Source of the DNA: Actinomycetes bacterium
GTDB lineage: Bacteria > Actinomycetota > Acidimicrobiia > Acidimicrobiales > Bog-793
Reading direction: 5' to 3'
Assembly (NCBI GenBank): GCA_021838945.1
Contig: JAKCCH010000027.1
Location: forward strand, 1 to 34,136
Length of the DNA: 34,136 nucleotides
Both the position numbers and the translations under genes were made by a program. This document shows positions 1-8,032 of this stretch, in pieces; positions within the stretch are counted from its first letter, which is position 1, and each line of letters opens with the position of its first letter. The notes below the pieces were generated by a model. The model ran no database searches and was not told the DNA's origin. It saw only the letters and a list, made by a program, of their open reading frames with translations.

Positions 1-1
1 T

Positions 2-121
2 ACGGACCGCAAGTCGGCTCATCGCCTCGCTCAGTTCGCTCTCGCGGTCGTCTTCTTGCTCACCGCCAAGCTCATCGACTGGCGTAACCGCTGGTCACCG
101 GCATCGCTACCTATCCGCTGA
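2..121 (+). CDS. C-terminal end of an unknown protein, cut by the window edge
   Basis: An open frame enters from the left edge and ends at TGA 119-121 after 39 codons. The visible tail has a hydrophobic stretch (FALAVVFLLTAKLI) flanked by charged residues (TDRKSAHR before, DWRNRW after). It runs opposite to the neighbouring transposase remnant, and that remnant's family similarity fades at about position 125, so this may be the end of a second mobile-element gene that truncated the first. That is inference. I do not recognise the family, and the frame could also be chance. Confidence 0.3.
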   Translation, partial: TDRKSAHRLAQFALAVVFLLTAKLIDWRNRWSPASLPIR

Positions 122-759
122 ACCTCTAAGTACCGCACGCATTCGTCGGCCTTCTTGCGCCGTGGCCCGTCGAACCCGAGGGCCGTGGCCTTGCGGGCGA
201 TCGCGCCGGCGGCGAGGCCGGCGTTCCACGAGAGCAGGGCGAGGCCTTTCTCGGCAACCCAGGCTTCGGCGGCGGGCTCCCCTCCATCGAAGAAGCACCA
301 GGCAGCACCCCACAGGTGCTCGAGGACGTGGATGAAGTCGACCGCGACCGCGACCTTGGCGCTGGAGCGGCGTGCCTCTGGCCTGATCGGGGTCGATCTG
401 GTTCTTCGCACCGTCGACGAGTGCGACCCATGGACGTCACTGCTCGGGGTCCCGGCGCTCTTCCGCGTCGAAGGCGGTAGCGATGACCTCCTTCGCGTTG
501 GCACGACGTCCGCGGTGCGCCACTTCGCCTTTGCCAAGAGTGCTGGTGCGTTCTTCCCGTCGTCTGCTCGGGCGAAGACGTCGCTCGGGGTGCGTGGCAA
601 CGAAGTCGCGTCGTAGACGACGGCGAGCTCGGCCGTGCGCTTTGAATTGCGCTGCTCTCCTTTGGAGAGCCTCGTCTTCAGCTTGTGCTTGTCCGCTCGG
701 GCGGCCTTCATGGTGGCAGGGCGCAGGGCGTTGTCGCGATTGCTGAAATTGTAGGTCGA
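31..759 (-). pseudogene. ISKra4-family transposase remnant, frameshifted and truncated
   Basis: Three minus-strand frames carry consecutive pieces of an ISKra4-type transposase. The first piece reads ALRPATMKAAR, then KTRLSKGEQR and AVVYDATSLPRTPSDV (about 735-510). The second, in another frame, reads ANAKEVIATAFDAEERRDPE (about 500-440). The third reads WVALVDGAKNQIDPDQAR (about 431-378). The sequence then returns to the first frame with VAVDFIHVLEHLWGAAWCF, an AEAWVAEK segment and ADECVRYLE (about 355-130). At least three frameshifts are needed. The N-terminal third upstream of about 750 and the C-terminal part with the usual ATGVIEGACR motif are missing. This is clearly a dead insertion-sequence fragment. 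No terminal inverted repeats were found. Confidence 0.85.
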
Positions 760-816
760 CGATCACCGAAGATGTAGGTGCGTCCGAGTGCCATGGATGG
801 CGGGACCGATAGTAGA

Positions 817-1134
817 TCAGCTCCGGACGATCGCCTCCTCCCCGACGAGCTCGGCGACAGCGACGGGTTCGTCACAGCACGGGCACGGGCCTCCGATGCC
901 GACCTTGCGCATGAAGGTCGTGCAATCCGTGCCGCGCTGTTCTCCGAGGGCGCGGGCCCCGCAGGCGTCACACTCCTAGACGGTGGTCGGCCGGCGGGGG
1001 CGGTCGCTCGGCATGACGAGGGACGCAGGTCGTTGGCCGCGCCGTCGTCGATACGCCACCGCCCGGCATGCATCCGAGCAGAACCGCTGACGGCCTTGGG
1101 GCGAGAAGGCCTTCTCGCACACCGGACACGTCAT
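817..1134 (-). pseudogene. Small two-zinc-finger protein interrupted by one in-frame TAG
   Basis: From ATG 1134 the frame reads MTCPVCEKAFSPQGRQRFCS then DACR and a basic segment, a treble-clef-like CxxC...CxxxC finger. It meets TAG at 976-978 after 52 codons. The same frame continues without a shift as ECDACGARALGEQRGTDCTT, then GGPCPCCDEPVAVAEL, to TGA 817-819. That second half is the second zinc ribbon (CxxC...CPCC) of the same protein. From memory of similar small proteins, the residue before ECxxC is usually Tyr, so TAC or TAT to TAG is the simplest explanation. Full length would be 105 residues. It is probably a nucleic-acid-binding accessory protein; its exact role is unknown. It sits beside insertion-sequence debris. 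Confidence 0.7.
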
Positions 1135-1376
1135 CGTGACGCCATCGTGACGCGCGCACCGCCCCACGCCGGAACGCGAAGAGCCGAAAAGGCTCGTTGA
1201 TCGTCTGCGACCACAGGTCAGCCGCGCGCCAGCCGCACCAGCGGTCGGAGGACTGGCTCGGCTCCGGCATCGCAGGGGTTGCGGGTACAGGACGTGGTCA
1301 CGGCGGAACCTCCTGTTGTTCGTCGTCGCTGCATCCGAGTGAGGTCCACGGCCGGCCGGTGGCCGACAGAGGGTGG

Positions 1377-2054
1377 TCAGCCCCTGTGCTCCTGCAGCAC
1401 CAGGCCGAGGTGGCCGGCTAGAGCGGCCGCTTCGGCCCGGCTGTCCACCCCGAGCCGGTGCAGCAGCCCGGCGATACGTCGCTTGGCAGTACGTTCCGAG
1501 ATGTAGAGCGCTCCGGCGATGTCGCGGGTGTCGAGACCCTGGGCGATCATCCGCAGGAGGGAAAGGTCCTCCTCCGCCAGGTCGGTCGGTGGGGTCGCGG
1601 CCCTGGCTGGGCCCCGGATCAGTAGGTCGAGGGTGGTGCGCGGGACTACGCAGCAGCCGTCCGCCACCATGGCCACCGCCTGCCAGAGAACGCGCGGATC
1701 GGAGGACTTCGGCAGGTAGCCGTCGGCGCCGGCAGAGAGCACCTCGCGGATGGTGCCGATGTCGTCGATGCCGCTCACGACCAGCACTCGGACCGTGGGG
1801 AACTGCCTGCCCACGGTGTCGAGGACTTCGGCGCCCCCGGGCCCCGGCATGGCCCAGTCGAGCAGGACCACGTCGGGCCGCTGCTGGCGGATGCCGACCA
1901 CGGCGCCGGCGGCGTCGCGGGCCGTGCCCACGACGACGATCCGCCCCTGCGAGGTGGGGCCGAGCACCAGCTCCAGGCCGGCGCTGAACAGCGCGTGGTC
2001 GTCGACGATCAGCACTTTGATGGGCGACGGGTCACCGCCGCCGGCGTCTCTCAT
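1377..2054 (-). CDS. LuxR-type two-component response regulator
   Basis: This 225-residue NarL/LuxR-class regulator has an N-terminal receiver domain. It has the acidic pair D18-D19, phospho-acceptor D66 in VVLLDWAMPG, and K116 in GYLPK. The C-terminal helix-turn-helix spans about residues 155-210 (LRMIAQGLDTRDIAGALYIS, then ERTAKRRI and LHRLGV). The start overlaps the upstream kinase stop at ATGA (2051-2054), so the two are translationally coupled and almost certainly a cognate pair. The nearest divergent target is the oxygenase operon beginning at 3687, and a palindrome lies between them. Control of that operon is inference. The receiver-HTH assignment is firm; the input signal is unknown. 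Confidence 0.93.
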   Translation of the reverse strand: MRDAGGGDPSPIKVLIVDDHALFSAGLELVLGPTSQGRIVVVGTARDAAGAVVGIRQQRPDVVLLDWAMPGPGGAEVLDTVGRQFPTVRVLVVSGIDDIGTIREVLSAGADGYLPKSSDPRVLWQAVAMVADGCCVVPRTTLDLLIRGPARAATPPTDLAEEDLSLLRMIAQGLDTRDIAGALYISERTAKRRIAGLLHRLGVDSRAEAAALAGHLGLVLQEHRG

Positions 2055-3481
2055 CGCATGCCGCAGTCACAGTCCGGCAGGGGTGGGCCTGCGCCGGGGG
2101 TGGCGACGACCGCCCGAGTCGGCAACGTCACGGTGATCAGGTTGCCTCCGCCCTCACGGTGGTCGATGCGCAGCTCGCCGCCGAGCACCACGGTGAGCTG
2201 GCGCACCACCCACAGACCGATGCCGCGCAGGCGCTCCTGCTGGTGACCGGGACCGGGCAGCGCCAGGTCGTCGCGCAGGAACGTGTCGGGAATGTCCTGG
2301 CCCCGGTCGGAGACGCCGATAGTCATGCTCCCGGCGCCACCGGCGAGGGTCACTTCGACTGGGCCGTACAGCCCGGCGTGCTCCACCGCGTTGGCCACCA
2401 GGTTGGTGACGATGCGCCGAACCTTGGGACCGTCGGTCTCCACGACGGTCGGAGCACCCGCAGCCACGTCGACCGTCAACTCGTGCGACGTGCCCCTGGC
2501 GATCATCTCGCCGAGGTGGGCCGCCTCGGCCACCAGCGCCGGTAGGTCGCAGGCCTTGTGCACCACCGCCGTCACGTGACCCGGGTCGTAGGCGCTGACC
2601 ACTGCACGCATGTCCTCGAACAGCAGCTGCAGGTAGTCGAGGTTGGCCCGGAGGAGGCGGGTCCCTTCGCCCACTGGCCCGGTGTCGACCCCCGGCCTGT
2701 TCGGCAGGCTCCGGCCGATCAGGCGCGCGCCGGCCAGCGGCGTGTTGACGTCGTGGAGCAGCGAGCGGAGCACCAGACGCCGCTCGCGCTCGGAGCGGGT
2801 CGTCGCATCGGCCCTCGCCAGCGCGGCCCAGGTGGCGAGCCGCTGGCCCGCCTCCAATGCGGCCAACCGGCCCACCACTGCCGCCATCAGCAGGGCCAGG
2901 GTCGCCCAGGAGCACGACAGCTCGAGCCGTGCGGCGAACGGCACGTCTGGGACCGGCACCAGCAGGCCGACGGCCGCCACCCCGGCGGCTGCCGCCACAG
3001 CGATAGTGAACGTCCGGGAACGGTCGAAGCGCAGCGCTACCGAAGCCACCACCAACAGGACCACGCCGCAGGCCGGGCTCCGGGCCCCGCCGGTGGCCGC
3101 CGCCCCCAGAAGAGTGAGGGTGAGGTCGAGGGCCGAGGACAGCTCCAGGGGCAGGTGCGGGCGTGCCCATGCCATGGACAGCGCGTAGACGGCGGCGATG
3201 GCCACCGTCACCACGCCGAGGGCGCGGTAGGTGGTGACCCACGGGGTGTTCGACGCCACCAGTACACCGATGCCGGCCACGACGACGAACCGCACCCACA
3301 GGATCGTTCGTTCCGCCGACGCGGTGCGGGCCGAGTTGGCCCGTTCGGGGCCGGGCCCTGCGACGCCCGTGAGCCCGCGGGTCGCCGTCGCCCGACCCCC
3401 CGGCGACGAGGGTGGCGTGGCCACCGCCGGTACCCCCGGCCCACGCGCTCGCCGATGCCCGTCAGCGCCCATCAGGGCCAT
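2051..3481 (-). CDS. Membrane sensor histidine kinase
   Basis: Starting at ATG 3481, which has GGGGGAGG about ten bases upstream, the protein is 476 residues. A nine-residue-longer start at 3508 is possible. A Gly/Pro/Arg-rich cytosolic head is followed by about six hydrophobic segments (from RFVVVAGIGVLVASNTPW to TLALLMAAVVGRL). The DHp helix carries the acceptor in SLLHDVNTPLAG (His at about residue 243). The HATPase domain shows an N-box (RRIVTNLVANAVEHA), a G1-like box (GVSDRGQDIP) and a G2 box (GIGLWVVRQL). There is no obvious extracellular sensor domain, so the signal is probably perceived in the membrane. It overlaps the downstream regulator gene by four bases. Confidence 0.92.
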   Translation of the reverse strand: MALMGADGHRRARGPGVPAVATPPSSPGGRATATRGLTGVAGPGPERANSARTASAERTILWVRFVVVAGIGVLVASNTPWVTTYRALGVVTVAIAAVYALSMAWARPHLPLELSSALDLTLTLLGAAATGGARSPACGVVLLVVASVALRFDRSRTFTIAVAAAAGVAAVGLLVPVPDVPFAARLELSCSWATLALLMAAVVGRLAALEAGQRLATWAALARADATTRSERERRLVLRSLLHDVNTPLAGARLIGRSLPNRPGVDTGPVGEGTRLLRANLDYLQLLFEDMRAVVSAYDPGHVTAVVHKACDLPALVAEAAHLGEMIARGTSHELTVDVAAGAPTVVETDGPKVRRIVTNLVANAVEHAGLYGPVEVTLAGGAGSMTIGVSDRGQDIPDTFLRDDLALPGPGHQQERLRGIGLWVVRQLTVVLGGELRIDHREGGGNLITVTLPTRAVVATPGAGPPLPDCDCGMR

Positions 3482-3554
3482 GATGCCTCGTCCTCCCCCG
3501 CGGTGCACCGCCCCACCCCGGCGCCGTCACCGTGCAAGGCCACCGGCGGTCGTC

Positions 3555-3583
3555 GGTGGCACCATCGTGCCACCAATGGCACC
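3555..3583. promoter_or_regulatory. Palindrome plus third half-site between the kinase and oxygenase operons
   Basis: GGTGGCAC (3555-3562) and GTGCCACC (3567-3574) form a perfect inverted repeat around CATC. A further TGGCACC follows at 3577-3583. The site lies roughly 70 bp upstream of the kinase start at 3481 and 104 bp upstream of the oxygenase start at 3687. It is well placed to bind a dimeric regulator controlling both directions. The adjacent LuxR-type regulator is the obvious candidate, but that link is inferred only from position. Confidence 0.5.
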
Positions 3584-3686
3584 GTTGCCCCCTTCACGCA
3601 AGCGCACCGAGCTGCCAGGCTCTCCCTACGGGGTGGCCGGCCCGTGGCGTGCGTCGGCACGCGGACCGCCCAAGGAGGAACGACCC

Positions 3687-4898
3687 ATGACCGCCACCGA
3701 GAGCCGGGTCAAAGACCTGCCCATCATCCTGCCGGAGCCCAGCGAGGCCACCAGCGGTGAGCAGGTGGAGCAGGCGACCGAGGAGTGGGTCGAGAAGTTC
3801 CGCGGCTACTACGACCAGTGGGGGACGCTGCTGCAGCAGAACCTCGACCGGCTGAGCCGCGGGTCGTACTCGCTGCACTGGCTCGACACCGAGCACACTC
3901 ACTGGGGCACCAGGGTGCAGCCGAGCTCCCGGGGCCTGACGGCAGCCGACATCGACCGGCCCAAGGTCTACGGCACGCTGCCGGAACATACCGAGTGGCG
4001 CAACTTCGCCCCCCGCGGCTCGGCCCGTGACCTGTACAAGGACGCCATGCCGGTGATCGAGGGCTACGACGTCCTCGACAAGTCGCACCTGTGGGCGGAC
4101 AACGTCAACACCCTCTACGAGGAGGCCAAGGTCCGCCAGTGGAACTCGACCACCGACATCCCTTGGTCGGAGCTCGAGCCGGTGTCCGAGGAGCTCGAGA
4201 AGGCCGCCTGCCAGCTGTCGACTTTCCTGACCGAGGTGGAGTTCGTCGCCGGTGACTTCCCGTCGCGGTGGGTGTGGCGCACCGCCCCCGACTTTTTCGA
4301 GGTCAACAACTTCCTCACCACACAGATGGTCGACGAGGCCCGCCACATGGAAGTCTTCCGCAAGCGGGCGATGGCCGGGGCCGGCGGCCTGATGCACCCA
4401 AGCCCCGCCTTCGAGTGGGCGCTCAAGGCGATCCTGGAGTCCCCGACGCACAGCCAGGGCACGTTCCTGCTCAACGTGCTCGGAGAAGGCCTCGTGCTGT
4501 CGATCTTCAGGGCCGGGGAGTTCCTGTCGAAGACGCACGTGGACAAGGAGATCTTCCGCCTGTGCATGCAGGACGAGGCCCGGCACGTGTCGTACGGGAC
4601 GCTCGAGTTCAAGGCGTACCTCGACGCCGCCGCCGACCGTGAGCGGGCGCTGGCCGACATGCACCGCTTCGCCGACATCGGCGAGCAGATCATCTTGACG
4701 GCGCTCAGTGAGCCGGCCTTGCTCGAGTCGGTCGCCGTGCTGATGGGCGGCAGCGTGGCCGAGATCGACGAAGGCATGGAAGGCGTCGGCTTCCTGTGGA
4801 GCACCATCGTCGAGGAGTACCTGCAGCGCTGCGACCGGGCAGGCTTCTCGCGGCGCGACCGCTGCACCATCCCGCTCGAGTTCCCGTGGGCCGCATGA
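3687..4898 (+). CDS. Diiron ferritin-fold oxygenase-like protein
   Basis: This 403-residue protein starts at ATG 3687, six bases after AAGGAGGAA. It shows the carboxylate-bridged diiron pattern of the ribonucleotide reductase R2, hydroxylase and ferritin-like superfamily. A first Glu lies in TEVEFVAGD (E183 or E185), followed by E217 and H220 in VDEARHMEVF, a Glu in LGEGL (E267), and E297 and H300 in QDEARHVSYG. The two ExxH motifs are 80 residues apart. Being cytosolic and encoded with a ferredoxin, it plausibly activates O2 to hydroxylate or desaturate an organic substrate later handled by the operon's dehydrogenases. Substrate and exact reaction are unknown. It does not look like ferritin or a desaturase with membrane segments. 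The open frame extends upstream to about 3231, but that part is antisense to the kinase. Confidence 0.82.
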   Translation: MTATESRVKDLPIILPEPSEATSGEQVEQATEEWVEKFRGYYDQWGTLLQQNLDRLSRGSYSLHWLDTEHTHWGTRVQPSSRGLTAADIDRPKVYGTLPEHTEWRNFAPRGSARDLYKDAMPVIEGYDVLDKSHLWADNVNTLYEEAKVRQWNSTTDIPWSELEPVSEELEKAACQLSTFLTEVEFVAGDFPSRWVWRTAPDFFEVNNFLTTQMVDEARHMEVFRKRAMAGAGGLMHPSPAFEWALKAILESPTHSQGTFLLNVLGEGLVLSIFRAGEFLSKTHVDKEIFRLCMQDEARHVSYGTLEFKAYLDAAADRERALADMHRFADIGEQIILTALSEPALLESVAVLMGGSVAEIDEGMEGVGFLWSTIVEEYLQRCDRAGFSRRDRCTIPLEFPWAA

Positions 4899-5458
4899 TG
4901 GGACCGGTCGCCGACCCGATCACCCCCTCCGACGCCGCGCCGGCGCCGGTAGCCCGAGTGGCGTTCCCGTCCGTGCAGTGGTTCGAGGCACTCGGACAGC
5001 GCATGCACGACCAGCGCGACCATTTCGCCAAGATCGGGGACATGGACTGCACCATGCAGCTCACCCTGTACGACGCCAGCCCCGCCGGCCAGCCGTGGCG
5101 GTGCCAGGTCGAGTTCGAGGGCACCGACGTCGTCGACGTGCGCGAGGTCGGCGAGGGCGACGAGGAACGAGCCGACTTCGTCATCGAGACGGACTTGGAC
5201 ACCTGGAGGGAGATGGTCGACAACATCGTCGCGAACGGCGGCAGGCCGGACCTCGACCACACCCTGAACCGGCTGTCGCTCCCAGGCGTGCCGATCCGGC
5301 TATGGGGGGTGGACCCCGTGCGCCGCGACGCCTACTACCGGTTCAACCAGTCCTTGCAGCACTACGTCAACAACGCCGCCGCGTTCGGGACGCGGTGGCC
5401 GGGTGACGCCGACGAGGCTCCGTTGCCCGCACCCGACGGGCCCGCCGCCCGGGCGTGA
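4895..5458 (+). CDS. SCP2-like lipid-binding protein (first copy)
   Basis: This 187-residue soluble protein begins at ATG 4895, overlapping the oxygenase stop as ATGA; a second Met follows at once. Segments such as FPSVQWFEALGQRMHDQR, then IGDMDCTMQLTLYD, ADFVIETDLDTWREMVDNI and LNRLSLPGVPIRLWG resemble the alpha/beta sterol carrier protein 2 fold, in which the FVIETDLDTWREM region is typical. It probably binds or delivers a hydrophobic substrate to the oxygenase encoded just upstream. Translational coupling supports a tight stoichiometric partnership. The fold call is moderate to good; the ligand is not known. Confidence 0.7.
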   Translation: MMGPVADPITPSDAAPAPVARVAFPSVQWFEALGQRMHDQRDHFAKIGDMDCTMQLTLYDASPAGQPWRCQVEFEGTDVVDVREVGEGDEERADFVIETDLDTWREMVDNIVANGGRPDLDHTLNRLSLPGVPIRLWGVDPVRRDAYYRFNQSLQHYVNNAAAFGTRWPGDADEAPLPAPDGPAARA

Positions 5459-5510
5459 CACCGTCACCGGGCACCGTTGACCGCCGGGTGTTCCACGACA
5501 GGAGAGATGG

Positions 5511-5834
5511 ATGCCTCGAACCAGGGCCGGGCACTTCTACATCGACCCCACCTGCATCGGCTGTGGTGCATGCGAACACGGCTGCCCGGGCAAGGTCGAC
5601 GCCATCTGCAAGATACCCGGTGACTTCGGCGGCAGGTTCACCATCGAGGCCGGGCAGTGCATCGACTGCGGGCTGTGCATACCGCTCTGCCCCGTCGCCT
5701 GCATCCACGACGCCCGGACCGAAGGCGTGACCCAGGGGTCCGGTGGCTACACCCGCATCAGGGACCTGCAGGCGTGGGCGGCACCGCGGGCCGGCCGTTC
5801 GGGCGACGCCGCCGGGAGATCCGGTGAGGTCTGA
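5511..5834 (+). CDS. 2[4Fe-4S] ferredoxin
   Basis: This 107-residue protein starts at ATG 5511 after GGAGAG. Two cluster motifs are complete: C15, C18, C21 and C25 (CIGCGACEHGCP), then C50, C53, C56 and C60 (CIDCGLCIPLCP). Two further cysteines, C33 and C64, lie nearby. The tail is a variable Gly/Arg-rich extension after residue 75. It is a low-potential electron carrier, and its position between the diiron protein and the aldehyde dehydrogenase suggests that it feeds electrons to the oxygenase. No ferredoxin reductase gene is present in the window, so one must be supplied from elsewhere. Confidence 0.92.
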   Translation: MPRTRAGHFYIDPTCIGCGACEHGCPGKVDAICKIPGDFGGRFTIEAGQCIDCGLCIPLCPVACIHDARTEGVTQGSGGYTRIRDLQAWAAPRAGRSGDAAGRSGEV

Positions 5835-5954
5835 CCGGCGCCGCTTCTTCGGCGACCCCGGGCTGCCCGCGCCGACATGTGGCCGGCATCGGCAGCCCGG
5901 CGGCAGCGCCGTCCGCAACGCCGTTGCCTCGAACCGCCCGACAGGAGCCCTCCG

Positions 5955-7463
5955 ATGAGCACCCTCGACGTCGTCGACACGACCCCGGACATCCCGGCCA
6001 ACGTCGCCGCCTATGCGGCTGGTGGTGGCGACAGCATCCTGGTCGCCGGCAGGCGGAGCGGCGCCGCCGGTGGCGGGGTGCTGCCGAACGTCGACCCAGG
6101 GACCGGTCGCGAGATCGGGCAGATCGCCTCGGGGACCGAGGCCGACGTCGACAGGGCGGTGGCGGCTGCCGGGCGCGCCTTCGACGGCGGGTGGCGCGAC
6201 CTCAGCCCCTCGGCTCGGGCACGCTGCCTTTTCGCGCTGGCCGACGCCGTCGAAGGAGAGGCGGACACGCTGGCGGCGCTCGAGACGCTCGACAACGGCA
6301 AGCCGCTGACGGAGTCCCGGTACGTGGACGTGCCCCTGGCTGCGGAAGTACTCCGGTACTACGCCGGTTGGACCACGAAATTCGCTGGCGAGGTCCTGCC
6401 GGTGTCGCCGCTGGTCGGCTCCGCCTTCGCCTACACCCGCCACGAGCCGGTAGGCGTGGTCGGAGCGATCGTGCCGTGGAACTTTCCCCTGCTCCTGCTC
6501 AGCTGGAAGGTGGGGCCGGCGCTGGCCGCCGGCAACACCATGGTGGTGAAGCCGTCGGAGCTGACGTCGCTCACCGCGCTCCGCCTGGCCGAGCTGGCGA
6601 CTGAGGCCGGCATTCCGCCGGGGGTGATGAACGTGGTGACGGGGCTGGGGCCTGAGGCGGGCCAGGCGCTCGCCGAGCACCCGGACGTGGCAAAGATCAC
6701 CTTCACCGGCTCGACGGCGACCGGGCGGACGGTGCTGCAGGCGTCGGCCGGCAATCTCAAGCGCGTCACCCTGGAGCTCGGCGGCAAGTCGCCCAACATC
6801 GTGTTCGCCGACGCCGACCTCGATCAGGCGGTGGAGGGCGCATTCATGGGCATCTTCATGAACCAGGGCCAAGTCTGCTGCGCCGGCTCGCGGGCCTACG
6901 TGGACCGCCGGGTCCACGACGCTTTCGTCGAGAAGTTGGCGACGGCGGCCGGCACCGTGCAGCTCGGCCACGGGTTGGCCGAGGGCACCGACATGGGGCC
7001 GCTCGTGTCCGAGGATCAGCGGCGCAGGGTGCTCGCCTACGTATCACAGGGGTCGGCGGAGGGCGCCACCCTGGTCTGCGGCGGCGGTCCCGTGGGGACT
7101 GAGGGCTTCTTCGTGAAGCCGACGGTGTTCACCGACGTGCGCGAGGACATGACCATCGCCCGCGAGGAGATATTCGGGCCGGTGCTGTCGGTCATGGCCT
7201 TCGACGGCGAGGACGAGGTCGTCACGCGGGCGAACCGGTCGCGCTACGGCCTGGCGGCAGGCGTCTGGACCCGCGACGTCCGCCGCGCCCACACCGTGGC
7301 CGCGGCGCTGCAGGCCGGGACGGTGTGGGTGAACACCTACAACATGATCGACCCGACGTCGCCGTTCGGGGGGTTCAAGGAATCCGGCTTCGGCCGGGAC
7401 CTCGGGGCCGAGGCGCTCAAGGAGTACACCAGCACCAAGTCGGTGTGGGTCGGTCTCGACTGA
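5955..7463 (+). CDS. NAD(P)-dependent aldehyde dehydrogenase
   Basis: This 502-residue enzyme has the normal ALDH superfamily length. It starts at ATG 5955, preceded by AGGAG. It carries the cofactor-binding VPWNFPLLLLSWK segment, the general base E274 in LELGGKSPN, the nucleophile C308 in NQGQVCCAGSR (34 residues later, the canonical ALDH2 spacing), and the EEIFGPVLSV and PFGGFKESGFGRD signatures. It oxidises an aldehyde to the carboxylic acid. In this operon the aldehyde is presumably made by the alcohol dehydrogenase at 8033-9142. The 121-base gap after the ferredoxin holds no convincing gene. Confidence 0.95.
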   Translation: MSTLDVVDTTPDIPANVAAYAAGGGDSILVAGRRSGAAGGGVLPNVDPGTGREIGQIASGTEADVDRAVAAAGRAFDGGWRDLSPSARARCLFALADAVEGEADTLAALETLDNGKPLTESRYVDVPLAAEVLRYYAGWTTKFAGEVLPVSPLVGSAFAYTRHEPVGVVGAIVPWNFPLLLLSWKVGPALAAGNTMVVKPSELTSLTALRLAELATEAGIPPGVMNVVTGLGPEAGQALAEHPDVAKITFTGSTATGRTVLQASAGNLKRVTLELGGKSPNIVFADADLDQAVEGAFMGIFMNQGQVCCAGSRAYVDRRVHDAFVEKLATAAGTVQLGHGLAEGTDMGPLVSEDQRRRVLAYVSQGSAEGATLVCGGGPVGTEGFFVKPTVFTDVREDMTIAREEIFGPVLSVMAFDGEDEVVTRANRSRYGLAAGVWTRDVRRAHTVAAALQAGTVWVNTYNMIDPTSPFGGFKESGFGRDLGAEALKEYTSTKSVWVGLD

Positions 7464-7560
7464 CCGCACCCCTCGCCGGGCCCGCCTGTCCCCGTCGGGC
7501 GGTGCACCCGGCACGACCACACGGGGCGAACAGGCAGACACGACGGACTGGAGGCAGGCA

Positions 7561-7971
7561 ATGGCGTACTTCGCCGACGGCACGGAGGTCGAGCACTTCA
7601 TCGGCGGCATCTTCACGGTGTGCGTGCAGGACCCAGAGCTCAAGGACAAGCTGGCCGAGAGCGGCGTGGTGCTGGGCCTGCACTTCACCGATCCCGAGGC
7701 GGCGGTCGTGGCCGACTTCCCCTCCTACAAGGTGTTCACCGGCGACGGGAACGGCTCCACGCCCAACGTCGAGCTGTTCATGACCGCGGACGTCGGGCAC
7801 GACTACTGGCTGGGCAAGGTGAACGTGTCGGTGGCCCTGGCCCGGGGACAGATGCGAGCCAAGGGCCCGGTCCCGAAGATCCTGAAGCTCGTGCCGCTCA
7901 CGAAGAAGGTGTTCCCCAAGTACCGGCAGATGGTCGAGGCCGAGGGACGCACGGACCTGCTCGGGGTCTAG
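7561..7971 (+). CDS. SCP2-like lipid-binding protein (second copy)
   Basis: This 136-residue protein starts at ATG 7561, after GGAGGCAGGCA. The central VELFMTADVGHDYWLGKVNV, then SVALARGQMRAKGPVPKILK and LVPLTKKVFPKYRQM are typical of sterol carrier protein 2 domains, where a single-domain protein binds acyl chains or sterols in a hydrophobic tunnel. It is not a close duplicate of the copy at 4895-5458. It lies between the aldehyde and alcohol dehydrogenase genes, which suggests that the operon's substrate is poorly soluble. The ligand is unknown. Confidence 0.75.
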   Translation: MAYFADGTEVEHFIGGIFTVCVQDPELKDKLAESGVVLGLHFTDPEAAVVADFPSYKVFTGDGNGSTPNVELFMTADVGHDYWLGKVNVSVALARGQMRAKGPVPKILKLVPLTKKVFPKYRQMVEAEGRTDLLGV

Positions 7972-8032
7972 CCGCCGGGACACATCGTCGCAACGACAGC
8001 AATGGATGTTCGAACGAGTAGAGGAGGCATTG

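Noticed and set aside
1181-1195. Small hairpin GAGCC-GAAAA-GGCTC
   Set aside because: The stem is only five base pairs and it does not follow any called gene closely; it is likely chance.
3577-3590. TGGCACC...TTGCC resembling a sigma-54 promoter
   Set aside because: The spacing between GG and GC elements is too short, and actinobacteria generally lack sigma-54. An operator half-site is more likely.
2558-3760. Plus-strand frame of 400 codons through the kinase gene
   Set aside because: It is Gln/Arg/His-rich antisense of a clear histidine kinase.
5367-6971. Long minus-strand open frame of over 530 codons
   Set aside because: It is antisense to the ferredoxin and aldehyde dehydrogenase genes, with no recognisable domain.
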